Below are positions 8,701-15,586 of a DNA stretch of 17,022 nt, one piece after another. Below the pieces are notes generated by a model. The model was given only the letters and a program-made list of their open reading frames with translations. It was not told where the DNA came from and searched no databases. This stretch comes from Zygnema cylindricum (taxonomy: Eukaryota; Streptophyta; Zygnematophyceae; Zygnematales; Zygnemataceae), in NCBI GenBank assembly GCA_037447655.1, contig JBBHKE010000433.1, positions 1 through 17,022 on the forward strand, read 5' to 3'. The translations under genes were made by a program, and so were the position numbers. The stretch's first letter is position 1, and each line of letters starts with the position of its first letter.

Positions 8701-10051
8701 GTATATATAACAGGAGCCTTAGTTTGTGGTTTGAACGATAATTCACTGGGAAGCACCTGATGCCAAAGTTGGCGAGGCCCATCTTGCCATGGGACTGGGC
8801 CACTGGAAAACAGCTGTCCATAACCCCCATCCGGACCCCAGTTCAGGTTGATAGCAAACATATACGCCCAAACTGCAGAAGTGTCAGAGCATTGACAACT
8901 GGCGTTTGTGACGAAGCAGGAGACACAAATTGTACTGTGTAAAAGACATTATGAACAATACAAACCCGCCGTGATGGACTACACAACAACACAAACATGC
9001 GGTCAAATTGGCAGCATTAACACAGAAAAAAAGAAAGCCCTTAAGACAAGCCCCCAGCTACCGAGCCGTCCTGGTGAGCGTCCAAGCAAACTACAAGCAC
9101 CCAAAAGCACAGGCGTATTCATTTTGCTGCTATAACCAAAGAAGATGCATACCTCCTCTTCTAAAACTGAGCCACTATTTGCATCTTCAAGGGTACATGA
9201 TTTCGCTCCAAAACACAGGAGAGCCTCCATAAAGGCATCCTGCACAAGGCGAGTAGCCATAACTATTATACAACTGATTGTCACTTGCTGATACCATGGG
9301 ATCAGTATTAACCAAAAAACTATCAACCCTCCGCTCATTGGCAGCCAGCATTAGAAGTTGGATTGAAGAGGCCATGTTCGAACGTGCTGCAAATCTTTTG
9401 CGTGAATCATACAGGAAACAAGTTCCTGTCATCTTAAACGAATACGGGATCACACGTCGCAAACTCAACTGCTCTACTTCCACATAAAACAATTTGGAAA
9501 CAATCAAACCCTTTCGTGATAAACGCCTTTACTACAATTTTCTGTCACTTCCATCTTTGTGACGGCCTCTAAGGCCTCCTTTGACGAGTTAATTGCCACA
9601 AACAAAATCTTTTGCACTAACCAGATACATGTCCCACATATTCTCCAACTTCATTCATACTCCAAGTAAGAGCATAATTCAAAAAAATAATCTTTTCCGC
9701 AGACCACACATATTAATCATTATGCAGATTAAAAAACTGGAGAATGTATCTTTCGCATGTAACGGCAGGTCCACTCAGCATGCAGGTCCTTTTGCTTACT
9801 GCGATATTGCCCTCACACTGCATTTCAGCCAATTGCATAGCGCCTTCTTCAGATGCGGCCGCTCCCGCTGTCTCTACTGCCTTTGTCAGTGGCTTCCATG
9901 GCGCCTCCTTGCTGTACAGCTGCTCTTGCGAAGAAGGAACCAATGACCTCAAGAATGAAGGAGGCGCCACGTGTCGCATCAGTAGGGGAGGAAGTTGCAG
10001 CGCGTGACGCTGCACCAGCAGCAGCCGCTGAAGAAGTCCACAGGCAGCCAT
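5750..10051 (-). CDS. prmA: PrmA-type (ribosomal protein L11) methyltransferase, 8 exons
   Basis: By family, this is a class I SAM-dependent protein methyltransferase; PrmA methylates ribosomal protein L11, so a plastid or mitochondrial ribosome is the likely site. Exons in transcript order (minus strand) are 10051-9800, 9608-9549, 9239-9153, 8477-8298, 7424-7359, 7139-6972, 6571-6230 and 5866-5750, giving 423 codons and TAA. Every inferred intron is GT-AG and phase 0; donors are GTAAGC, GTGACA, GTATGC, GTACAT, GTAAGG, GTATAT and GTGAGT. Residues 1-40 are Leu/Arg-rich and low in acid, like an organelle presequence. [10 protein letters not shown] (about 109-118) and ALFPANED (about 151-158) belong to the N-terminal substrate-recognition region. 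[11 protein letters not shown] ends the linker. [10 protein letters not shown] (229-238) and the SAM-binding DYGCGSG (257-263) follow, then VGVDID (278-283). ANILLNPL (352-359) is the catalytic-loop region and [11 protein letters not shown] the typical C-terminus. A Gly/Ser/Pro-rich insert lies at about 306-347. No frameshift or internal stop was found. Exon 2 ([20 protein letters not shown]) is the least certain; the start ATG is the first in the open frame. Confidence 0.92.
5886..6029. repeat. Three-copy 50-bp tandem repeat in intron 7
   Basis: Diverged units begin ACCAAGAATGCTTTAAAAAC at 5886, ACCAAGAAAGCATTAAAAAA at 5936 and ACCAAGAATGCTATAAAAAC at 5987 (periods 50 and 51). The repeat lies wholly inside intron 7, starting 20 bp from its splice acceptor (CAG at 5867-5869). 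A minus-strand frame through it translates as repeated F-x-AFLV motifs and is not called as coding. Confidence 0.75.
7493..7691. mobile_element. 199-bp MITE in intron 4, TA duplication
   Basis: The ends are inverted repeats: the left begins CACCGCCCATCGTTATTAGT and the reverse complement of the right begins CACTGCCCATCGTTATTAGT, one mismatch in the first 20. Both ends are flanked by TA (7491-7492 and 7692-7693), consistent with a TA target duplication. The interior has no coding capacity. It shares a block with the element at 11088-11286: TAATTTAGTGC, then GACGTGGC, then GGTCCACTTCCTTAAATA. That second copy is also exactly 199 bp. A TA duplication suggests Tc1/mariner-type mobilisation, but other TA-targeting families cannot be excluded. 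Confidence 0.88.
7721..8100. repeat. Exact 190-bp tandem duplication in intron 4
   Basis: Positions 7721-7910 and 7911-8100 are identical base for base by direct reading. Each begins AGTCATGAAATGAAATTGCC and ends CACTTGAGCAATGTTG. The duplicated segment starts 28 bp past the 199-bp MITE and ends 25 bp into the foldback element at 8076. The first copy therefore carries only a truncated left end of that element. Perfect identity means a recent duplication or an assembly error. Confidence 0.97.
8076..8260. mobile_element. Foldback/MITE-like element, 185 bp, in intron 4
   Basis: The left end begins GGGTATTCACACTTGAGCAA and the reverse complement of the right end begins GGGTATTCACCCTTTGCGCA. Similarity continues inward with TTACGGA, CGTTACCGG / TGTTACCGG and AGAATT-AGTAAGAAT, so nearly the whole element can fold on itself. 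Target duplication is unclear: TAA precedes the left end and CTA follows the right. It has no coding capacity. The GGG start resembles PIF/Harbinger-type MITEs. Confidence 0.75.
8604..8887 (-). other. Unexplained open frame inside intron 3
   Basis: A minus-strand frame runs open from about 8887 and contains ATG at 8859-8861, giving [20 protein letters not shown] then [17 protein letters not shown] and a TAA at about 8664-8666. It is Trp/Pro/Gly-rich and reads less like random sequence than the other intronic frames. It cannot be a phase-0 cassette exon of the host gene: joining after exon 3 at the CAG upstream of it (about 8882) meets a stop within about 10 codons. I do not recognise it. It may be a retroposon scrap or chance. 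Confidence 0.25.
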
Positions 10052-10113
10052 GGAGGCTGCTAGTCAGTTCTCCAGAGGTGCAGCTTGTGCTACAACTTGC
10101 AAGTGCTACAGTA

Positions 10114-10613
10114 CACCGTGAATCGTAATTAGAGTAAATTACTCTAATTCGGTCGCTCGAAATTTCGACTCTATCACATGAAATAGAGTAGATGATTCTA
10201 ATTTTTTCATTATACTATTTAAGGTAAGGTTTAATTAGCGTTTTTAATTCTAATATATGCTCGTTTTCAATAGTGTGGAGTACGGACGACGTCTGACCGT
10301 GCAAAATTGTACTTTAAAAGTAAAAAAGTACAAATAATGATTTAATACAGGCCATTATCATGTAACTGCGTTTTAACAAACCGCGTAGTGCAAACGTCAT
10401 AGTGACGATAAACTGTACGTTTTGTCAGATTCTGTACGAATACCTTATTTACAGTAGAGGATATTAGCTTGCCAAATTAGAGTACACCGCATAAATTAGA
10501 GTAAATTCCTTTCTGAAACAGTTCTATCACATAAATTAGAGTAAATTACTCTAATTATTTTTTTCTCTTTTTTTACTCTAAATTTTTCACTACTCTAATT
10601 ACGATGCGCGGTG
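10114..10613. mobile_element. 500-bp MITE-like element upstream of the methyltransferase
   Basis: The left end begins CACCGTGAATCGTAATTAGA and the reverse complement of the right end begins CACCGCGCATCGTAATTAGA. Each is flanked by TA (10112-10113, 10614-10615); the symmetry extends outward to ACAG / CTGT. It belongs to a sister family of the 199-bp MITE, with TAATTAGAGTA in place of TTATTAGTG. A third, direct-orientation copy of the end occurs inside at 10484 (TA then CACCGCATAAATTAGAGTAA). From there to the right end (130 bp) is similar to the first 120 bp, so this may be two overlapping or nested copies. The left edge is 62 bp upstream of the start codon of the minus-strand gene. Confidence 0.8.
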
Positions 10614-10615
10614 TA

Positions 10616-11037
10616 CTGTACTGGTGACACTTGACTGCCAAGGGTGGTCGCATGTGCATCGAAAACATTCGCGTGCGAGCGCTATGCACACGTGAAGGCC
10701 GTACAGCGACAGGGGGGAATATTTTACTTTTGGTAGAAAACGTTAACTTTTGTCGGAATATGCGCTCCCTCCTCGAGGAACATTGAATTGCAAAACATCA
10801 GTTTTTTCCAGCGAAATGGGATCCAATAGAATCGCACCTTTTTGAGATGCGCCTATATCTTCCGCAGGTGTGGGATAGACATATGCCTTTTTCATAGCCC
10901 TTATTTCTTGGACTCAATATTAACCGTCCAATTTTTTAATTACACAATCTTGGCCTGTCCGCTCTTTATTTTTGGAGTGCGGTTGAATCCGTATTTCCGA
11001 GACGGTGCAAGGCGTGTTGGCAGCTAACGCTGTGCAG
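10616..11037. other. Unique spacer, no gene seen
   Basis: This stretch lies between two transposon nests and reads as non-repetitive. A 61-codon plus frame (10842-11027) matches nothing I know. It is more GC-rich at 10620-10720 than its surroundings. I see no splice or promoter signals that I would defend. Confidence 0.45.
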
Positions 11038-11085
11038 TACACCGTGTATCGTTATTAGTGATAACAATTTTTCGCCACTTAAAAC

Positions 11086-12084
11086 TACACCTTGAATCGT
11101 TATTAGCGTATAAAAATTATTAGTGTAAAGAAAAAATTAGCGTCATTCATTCTAATTTAGTGCCAGGAGACGTGGCAGATTATGGTCCACTTCCTTAAAT
11201 AGTGTAGTTTATCATATTTAAGGTATCAAGGTCAAAATTTTAGGGTGCCGATATAGCGTACATAAGGCTAATAACGATTCACGGTGTAGTGTTGGGTATC
11301 AGGTAATTTCACATCGCGATAATTTCGATATTCGATATATTGAAAATCGATCGAGCAAAATTTTCGATATATCGTACCGAGACCAACAAAAATTATCGCG
11401 ATATATTCGCGATATACATAATTTTTTTAAATTTAATATTTCATAAAATATGTTATTTTAGCGATGAAGACAAATTGTTTGATACGCCACGTACGACGAG
11501 ATTTTCGTTCCGTGACTTAAAGGTAGACTCCGCAAAATGTAACCGACAAAAAAGTAATAATTCCGTAATTAATATTTTTAACTATTTAGTAGGTAAAGAT
11601 TTCACATACGAAAAGGTCACACTAGTTAAGTCAAAGTATAATCTGAAAAAAAAAATTGCAGACTGTTCTTTTCATGCTTTCAGGCAGGAATACCTACCAA
11701 TCTGCAAGCATTTTTGCAGGCATCTACCAATCTGCAGACTGGTACTCATTACGACTTATCCATTCCCAACGACTAATATTATAGAAAGGTTACATTTTTA
11801 GTTTTCTCCATGGATTCCTAAGGGCTGGGAGGTAGCATGGTGTTGAATAGGATAATGACATTGAAATGCTTCCGGATATTAACTACCAGCTGCAACAGCA
11901 TTGGTACTAGCAACAGTAGCAAAAATAGTAATAATTTTTTGTTTTAAAAAGCCTCGATATATCGACGATGCGATATATCGCGATATATAGCTTTTCGATA
12001 TATTGAAGCGATATATCGATTATCAGGTACCTAAAATTCGATATATATCGAATATCGGCAAATGGACCTCGATACCCAACACCA
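11086..12084. mobile_element. hAT-like non-autonomous element 1 (with nested MITE)
   Basis: Terminal inverted repeats are TAGTGTTGGGTATC at the left (its TA is shared with the nested MITE) and, reverse-complemented, TGGTGTTGGGTATC at the right. The 8-bp duplication CTTAAAAC lies at 11078-11085 and 12085-12092. An 8-bp duplication with a TAGNG-type end is the hAT signature. Both subterminal regions are packed with CGATATATCG. Excluding the 199-bp MITE plus TA, it is 798 bp. A plus frame at 11340-11801 ends in PFPTTNIIERLHF, which vaguely resembles the S/T-ER-F motif of the hAT C-terminal dimerisation domain. The element has no full transposase. Confidence 0.88.
11088..11286. mobile_element. 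199-bp MITE inserted at the end of hAT element 1
   Basis: The left end begins CACCTTGAATCGTTATTAGC and the reverse complement of the right begins CACCGTGAATCGTTATTAGC. It has TA on both sides (11086-11087 and 11287-11288). The TA is the first dinucleotide of the hAT terminal repeat, so the insertion separates the hAT element from its left 8-bp target duplication. It has the same length and the same internal GACGTGGC and GGTCCACTTCCTTAAATA block as the intron 4 copy, but is diverged elsewhere. Confidence 0.87.
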
Positions 12085-12249
12085 CTTAAAACAACATTTT
12101 TTCCGTACACACTTTTGCGATTACATGGAAGCCGCCAATTGTAAACTGAGAATCTTGGATTTCAATCGCAACCGTCAGATCCAAAATCCGACAAGCGTGT
12201 ACAAAGGAACAATGTTTTAAGTGGCAAAAAAAACAAAAATGATAATACC

Positions 12250-13086
12250 TAGTGTTGGGTATCGAGGACCCATTGCCGATATTCGATATATATCGAATTT
12301 CAGGTACCCGATATTCGATATATCGAATTTCAAATCATCGCGATATATCGCCGATATATCGCCAATATATCGTATCTTCGATATATCGAAGCTGAAAAAA
12401 AAAAAAAAATAATTATCCCACAGGTTTTCAAAGCCTCATGACTTCAGACAAAGTCACTGTAAAATCTTTGCCGGAAAGAAATACGGTTTTTTCCTGAAAG
12501 TCAGCGGAGTGAAGAGATCTCTGAGGTACATTGACGAGGTACACTTGTGAAGTACACGTACGTCAAACGCAAGTACGATTTCCCATACGAAAAAGGTCGG
12601 TTTCTAGATGTTTGATGATTCTTGAGATTTGATAGTCAGCTTACGTGGAACCATTCATATCAGAACACGTATGTAAAACTAATTTAGAAACGATACGCGA
12701 TGTACCCGATGCCTCTGTAATACATAAATTTTGCTGTCCGTACTATTACAGAGACCTCCTCGTGTAACCATACCCCAAAAAAGCAATCATTAGAAGTACA
12801 GAATTAGTACTTTTTTGTCGGTTGCATTTTGCGGCGTCTACCTTTAAGTCACGGAACGAAAATCACGGCGTACGTGGCATATTAGACAATTTGACTTTTT
12901 CGCAAAAATAACATATTATATAAAAAAATAAAAATATTAAATTTAAAAAATACTATATATCGCGATATATATCGCGATAATTTATGTTGGTCGCGGTACG
13001 ATATATCGAGGACTCTCCTCGATCGATATTCGATATATCGAATATCGAGATTATCGCGATATGAATTTACCCGATACCCAACACTA
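12250..13086. mobile_element. hAT-like non-autonomous element 2
   Basis: Perfect 14-bp terminal inverted repeats TAGTGTTGGGTATC / GATACCCAACACTA are flanked by an exact 8-bp duplication ATAATACC (12242-12249 and 13087-13094). It is oriented opposite to element 1: its right 280 bp is the reverse complement of the start of element 1 (including TTTAAGTCACGGAACGAAAA), and its left 150 bp matches the end of element 1. The middle 300-400 bp of the two elements is not visibly related. It has no transposase frame. Perfect ends and duplication suggest it is the younger of the two. Confidence 0.92.
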
Positions 13087-13112
13087 ATAATACCTATACA
13101 CTGTCCACTGTA

Positions 13113-13547
13113 GCTGCATATGGGTCAAGTTCCATTAGTCGTTTATGTAATCGTACAGCCTACTCTACGGGAAGGGTTAATGGAGAGCGTTGTTCCATTA
13201 GGCAGTCTCAGTAAACGTCAAAAATTGGTTTCTTGAAGCCATCATTCCATTACGTCGAGTCACTAATCAACATTCTATTTGCGTGGCACACTTTGACTGG
13301 ATCCACGTAGTAGATAAATAAGATTATGCTAATCTCCAAAGAATCTTTGTCAACAAAGTGTGACCACATATTTGTACCAGCGAAGGTAAAAAGTCACTCG
13401 TAAGACGTTATTGAATGAAATCAGTAAGGGCAAACGAAACTTAAGATTTTTAAAAGCTTAACAAAATGTCAGAATGGTTAGTGGATGGCAACAGACGCGA
13501 AAATAAAATCCTCCGATAAAGATTTTCTTGCGGCTTTCGGTGGCCTC
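13113..13547. other. Repeat-derived spacer, no gene seen
   Basis: GTTCCATTAGGCAGTCTCAG at 13192-13211 is an inverted match to the sequence at 15556-15576, whose reverse complement reads ATTCCATAAGGCAGTCCCAG. GTTCCATTAGTCGTTTATG near 13128 and ATTCCATTACGTCG near 13244 are related phrases. This suggests older, degraded ends of the same element family as 13889-15583. No coding signal was found. Confidence 0.4.
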
Positions 13548-13623
13548 GCATCCCTCCCTGGCGGAAGGCACAAGTCATATGCGACGCATCCCTCCCTGAC
13601 GGAAGGCACAAGTCATATGCGAC
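13548..13623. repeat. 38-bp tandem pair
   Basis: Two adjacent 38-bp units begin GCATCCCTCCCTGGCGGAAG and GCATCCCTCCCTGACGGAAG, and both end GTCATATGCGAC. They differ by a single base. A minus frame across them repeats a Cys/Arg/Gly peptide but has no other support. Confidence 0.93.
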
Positions 13624-13781
13624 GTGTACCCACCTAGTCGCGTAGTCGTCGTGGATAATTGTTCGCTTTTCCACCAGGCACGATATTATTCGTTCAGGCG
13701 CTTAAAATTGACCTACTCCTGGTCACTTGTTGCGAACTGAAAGTGTTAGACGATGGCGTATCCGATTCTGCATCCGACAGT

Positions 13782-13805
13782 CCACGTTTACGCCCATAAA
13801 CGTGG
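13782..13805. repeat. Short perfect hairpin
   Basis: Nine-bp arms CCACGTTTA / TAAACGTGG are separated by CGCCCA. There is no T-run or coding neighbour to suggest a terminator. It may be a remnant of a foldback element. Confidence 0.5.
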
Positions 13806-14140
13806 AGACATTTTATTTTTTGTACGGCACTGTACGAAATAGTACGGCTTTCAATAAACAACGACGTTTTTTCCCTAATGGAACCTTAGGGTAACATTCC
13901 TTTAGGGTACGTCCCCATGTGTTAAAGTATCGACTTTAATCTGTCGTTGTCACCCAAAACGCATTTCCGTACGAGAAAAACTTTAGCCGTACAAAAAAAC
14001 AAATTCTTTAAAAGTACAGCAAACGTCAAGTCGATACTTTGAATGTACTTCAAGTTTGTCGTCATCTTAACAAATTTTGGCCTTTTCCTTTTTTCGACCC
14101 TCGGGTAAGAGAATCCAGCCAGTCAAAAAGCTTTACCAAC

Positions 14141-14160
14141 AATCACCTCGCGAGGTGATT
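14141..14160. repeat. 20-bp perfect palindrome
   Basis: AATCACCTCGCGAGGTGATT is self-complementary with no spacer, centred on CTCGCGAG. The larger palindrome at 15086 has the same centre. It lies inside the inner TTA-flanked element. Confidence 0.85.
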
Positions 14161-14779
14161 TCAGGGAAAGTACCACCCAAACAACGAATGCGAAACGTCC
14201 CATGCACGCGCCACACGAGTGGGAAAATTTTAGGACGAGGGAGAGTACTCGCTATTTTTCTCCATGCCCGTCACGAGCATGTACGGAAAAGACGAGGATG
14301 TACGGAAAAAAAAATGTGCAGGGGTCGCAGACCTCCACTTTCATTCATGGGTCCTTGGTAGAATTCTGCGTCGTCATCGCCTCTCCCCTCTCCCTCTCAC
14401 ACTACCACTTTTATCTCACACTTTTTAGAATGAGGCACGACAAAATTGGTATGAAATGAAAGATGTTTGAAAAATAATTATTTTGACTACCTTTATGTAT
14501 ATTTTTATGGCAAGTAGAGCGAAAAAAGTAGAGAAAACGAATTCGGGTATCCATGGCCGAAAGTTTTTGAATTTGTGAAGTCGACGTTGTCATAAATGAG
14601 CGTGACGTCACAATGTTACAAAACCCTAAACATCTGCCATGTCACAAAATTACAAAAATCTAGACATCTACAACTGTCGCTCTTTTTGTTGGCATCACCA
14701 ATTTCGTAGTCGTTGTCATCCGTCACAAAGTTGTACCTACGTCTACAACCGTCACATGTCAAAGTTCTGATTTCACTTT

Positions 14780-14837
14780 CGCACATAGGGACGCTTTTCA
14801 AAGTAGTACGCACATAGGGACGCTTTTCAAAGTAGTA
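14780..14837. repeat. 29-bp tandem pair near the right end of the inner element
   Basis: Two identical 29-bp units begin CGCACATAGGGACGCTTTTC at 14780 and 14809. The phrase ACATAGGGACG resembles the element's own terminal ACATGGGGACG. They are therefore probably duplicated subterminal or terminal-like sites. Confidence 0.9.
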
Positions 14838-15085
14838 CGGAACATTTCCCCAAAGTACTTTTTCAAAGTATCGCTTACATGGGGACGTACCCTTAGGCGA
14901 AAAGTGGGGTTCATAACTGGACGTCGTACGTTTTTGTACAGCGTCGTACCGAGCCGTACCAGATTTTTTTTTTTTGTCAAAAGAAACATCGTTAGTGGAA
15001 AGTTGCCGGGAAGCCCTAATGATGTAGGCGTAATTCTTGACCGTTGGATGTTTCACTTTTTGAGATCCTCGAAGCAATCGCGCAC

Positions 15086-15141
15086 ATCATCCAGTAAGAC
15101 ACAACTCTCCTCGCGAGGAGAGTTGTGTCTAACTGGATGAT
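15086..15141. repeat. 56-bp near-perfect palindrome
   Basis: Two 28-bp arms meet without a spacer at the centre CCTCGCGAGG. The only arm mismatch is at the AGTAAG / CTAACT step. It can form a cruciform in DNA or a long hairpin in RNA. It lies in the body of the outer TTA-flanked element, outside the inner one. No flanking target duplication is obvious. Confidence 0.95.
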
Positions 15142-15586
15142 TACCATTCATTACCATGGTACACGTGAAAAAGGAAAAAAATATCTACTTTGAACAATCG
15201 ATCACAGGCGTGTACGTCGTACAGGCCATGTGCCGCCTGTCACCCTGGTTGCAGGTCAACCGAAAATATCCTCGCACGCTCCGTGTGACATCCACCGACA
15301 TTCAAAGTTTGACGCTTCTTTTTGCAATTTCGTTTCGAAATTTTGATTTCCATTTTCAAAACCAAAATCTGGCCGCAAACTTGACGAACGAATCATTAAC
15401 TACCTCCGGTCATACAAATATTTCGTTCTAACTTCGTTTGTAGATTATTTTAAGATTTATGTGGCGCCAATCATAATTGAGGAAGGTTCATTATTGGCCC
15501 GACAAAATGGAGCGGACTTCCAGTAAACGCGGTTACTAGACTTGTCCGTACATTTACTGGGACTGCCTTATGGAATGTTACCCTTA

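Larger units (their letters stand above)
11040..13110. mobile_element. Outer MITE, split by two hAT insertions
   Basis: Removing the two inserted hAT elements and one copy of each target duplication leaves about 219 bp (11040-11085, 12093-12249, 13095-13110). Its ends are inverted repeats. The left reads CACCGTGTATCGTTATTAGT and then TTTTTCGCCACTTAAAAC. The right, reverse-complemented, reads GTGTATAGGTATTATCATTT and then TTTTTTGCCACTTAAAAC. The left end matches the TACACCG MITE family elsewhere in the window. The outermost bases of the right end are degraded, so its edge is uncertain by several bases. TA is present at 11038-11039 and 13111-13112. Confidence 0.72.
13905..14892. mobile_element. 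Inner TTA-flanked element, GGGTACGTCCCCATGT ends
   Basis: Sixteen-bp perfect terminal inverted repeats GGGTACGTCCCCATGT are flanked by TTA at 13902-13904 and 14893-14895. It sits 16 bp inside the left end of the outer element. The body (988 bp) is non-autonomous and has repeated GTACGG / CCGTAC and AAAGTATCGAC-type subterminal motifs. A plus frame at 14077-14361 (94 codons, Arg/Lys-rich) is unrecognised. PIF/Harbinger-like by end structure. Confidence 0.78.
13889..15583. mobile_element. Outer TTA-flanked element, GGGTAACATTCC ends
   Basis: The left end GGGTAACATTCC follows TTA (13886-13888), and the right end GGAATGTTACCC is followed by TTA (15584-15586). After removing the inner element (13905-14892), the left inverted repeat continues as TTTAGGC against ATAAGGC on the right. 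A 3-bp TTA duplication with GGG ends fits the PIF/Harbinger superfamily or its MITEs. Another right-type end, GGAACGTTACCC then TAA, lies at 16261-16275. No transposase motif was seen; a 91-codon plus frame at 15156-15431 is not recognisable. Confidence 0.6.

Noticed and set aside
9593-10128. Plus-strand frames opposite exon 1
   Set aside because: They are antisense shadows of the GC-rich first exon of the methyltransferase.
13450-13674. 74-codon minus frame with a repeated Cys/Arg/Gly peptide
   Set aside because: The repeated peptide is only the 38-bp tandem pair translated, and the flanks show no coding signal.
15156-15431. 91-codon plus frame as a Harbinger protein
   Set aside because: No DDE-type or Myb-like pattern is visible, and the frame is short; there is not enough to call it.
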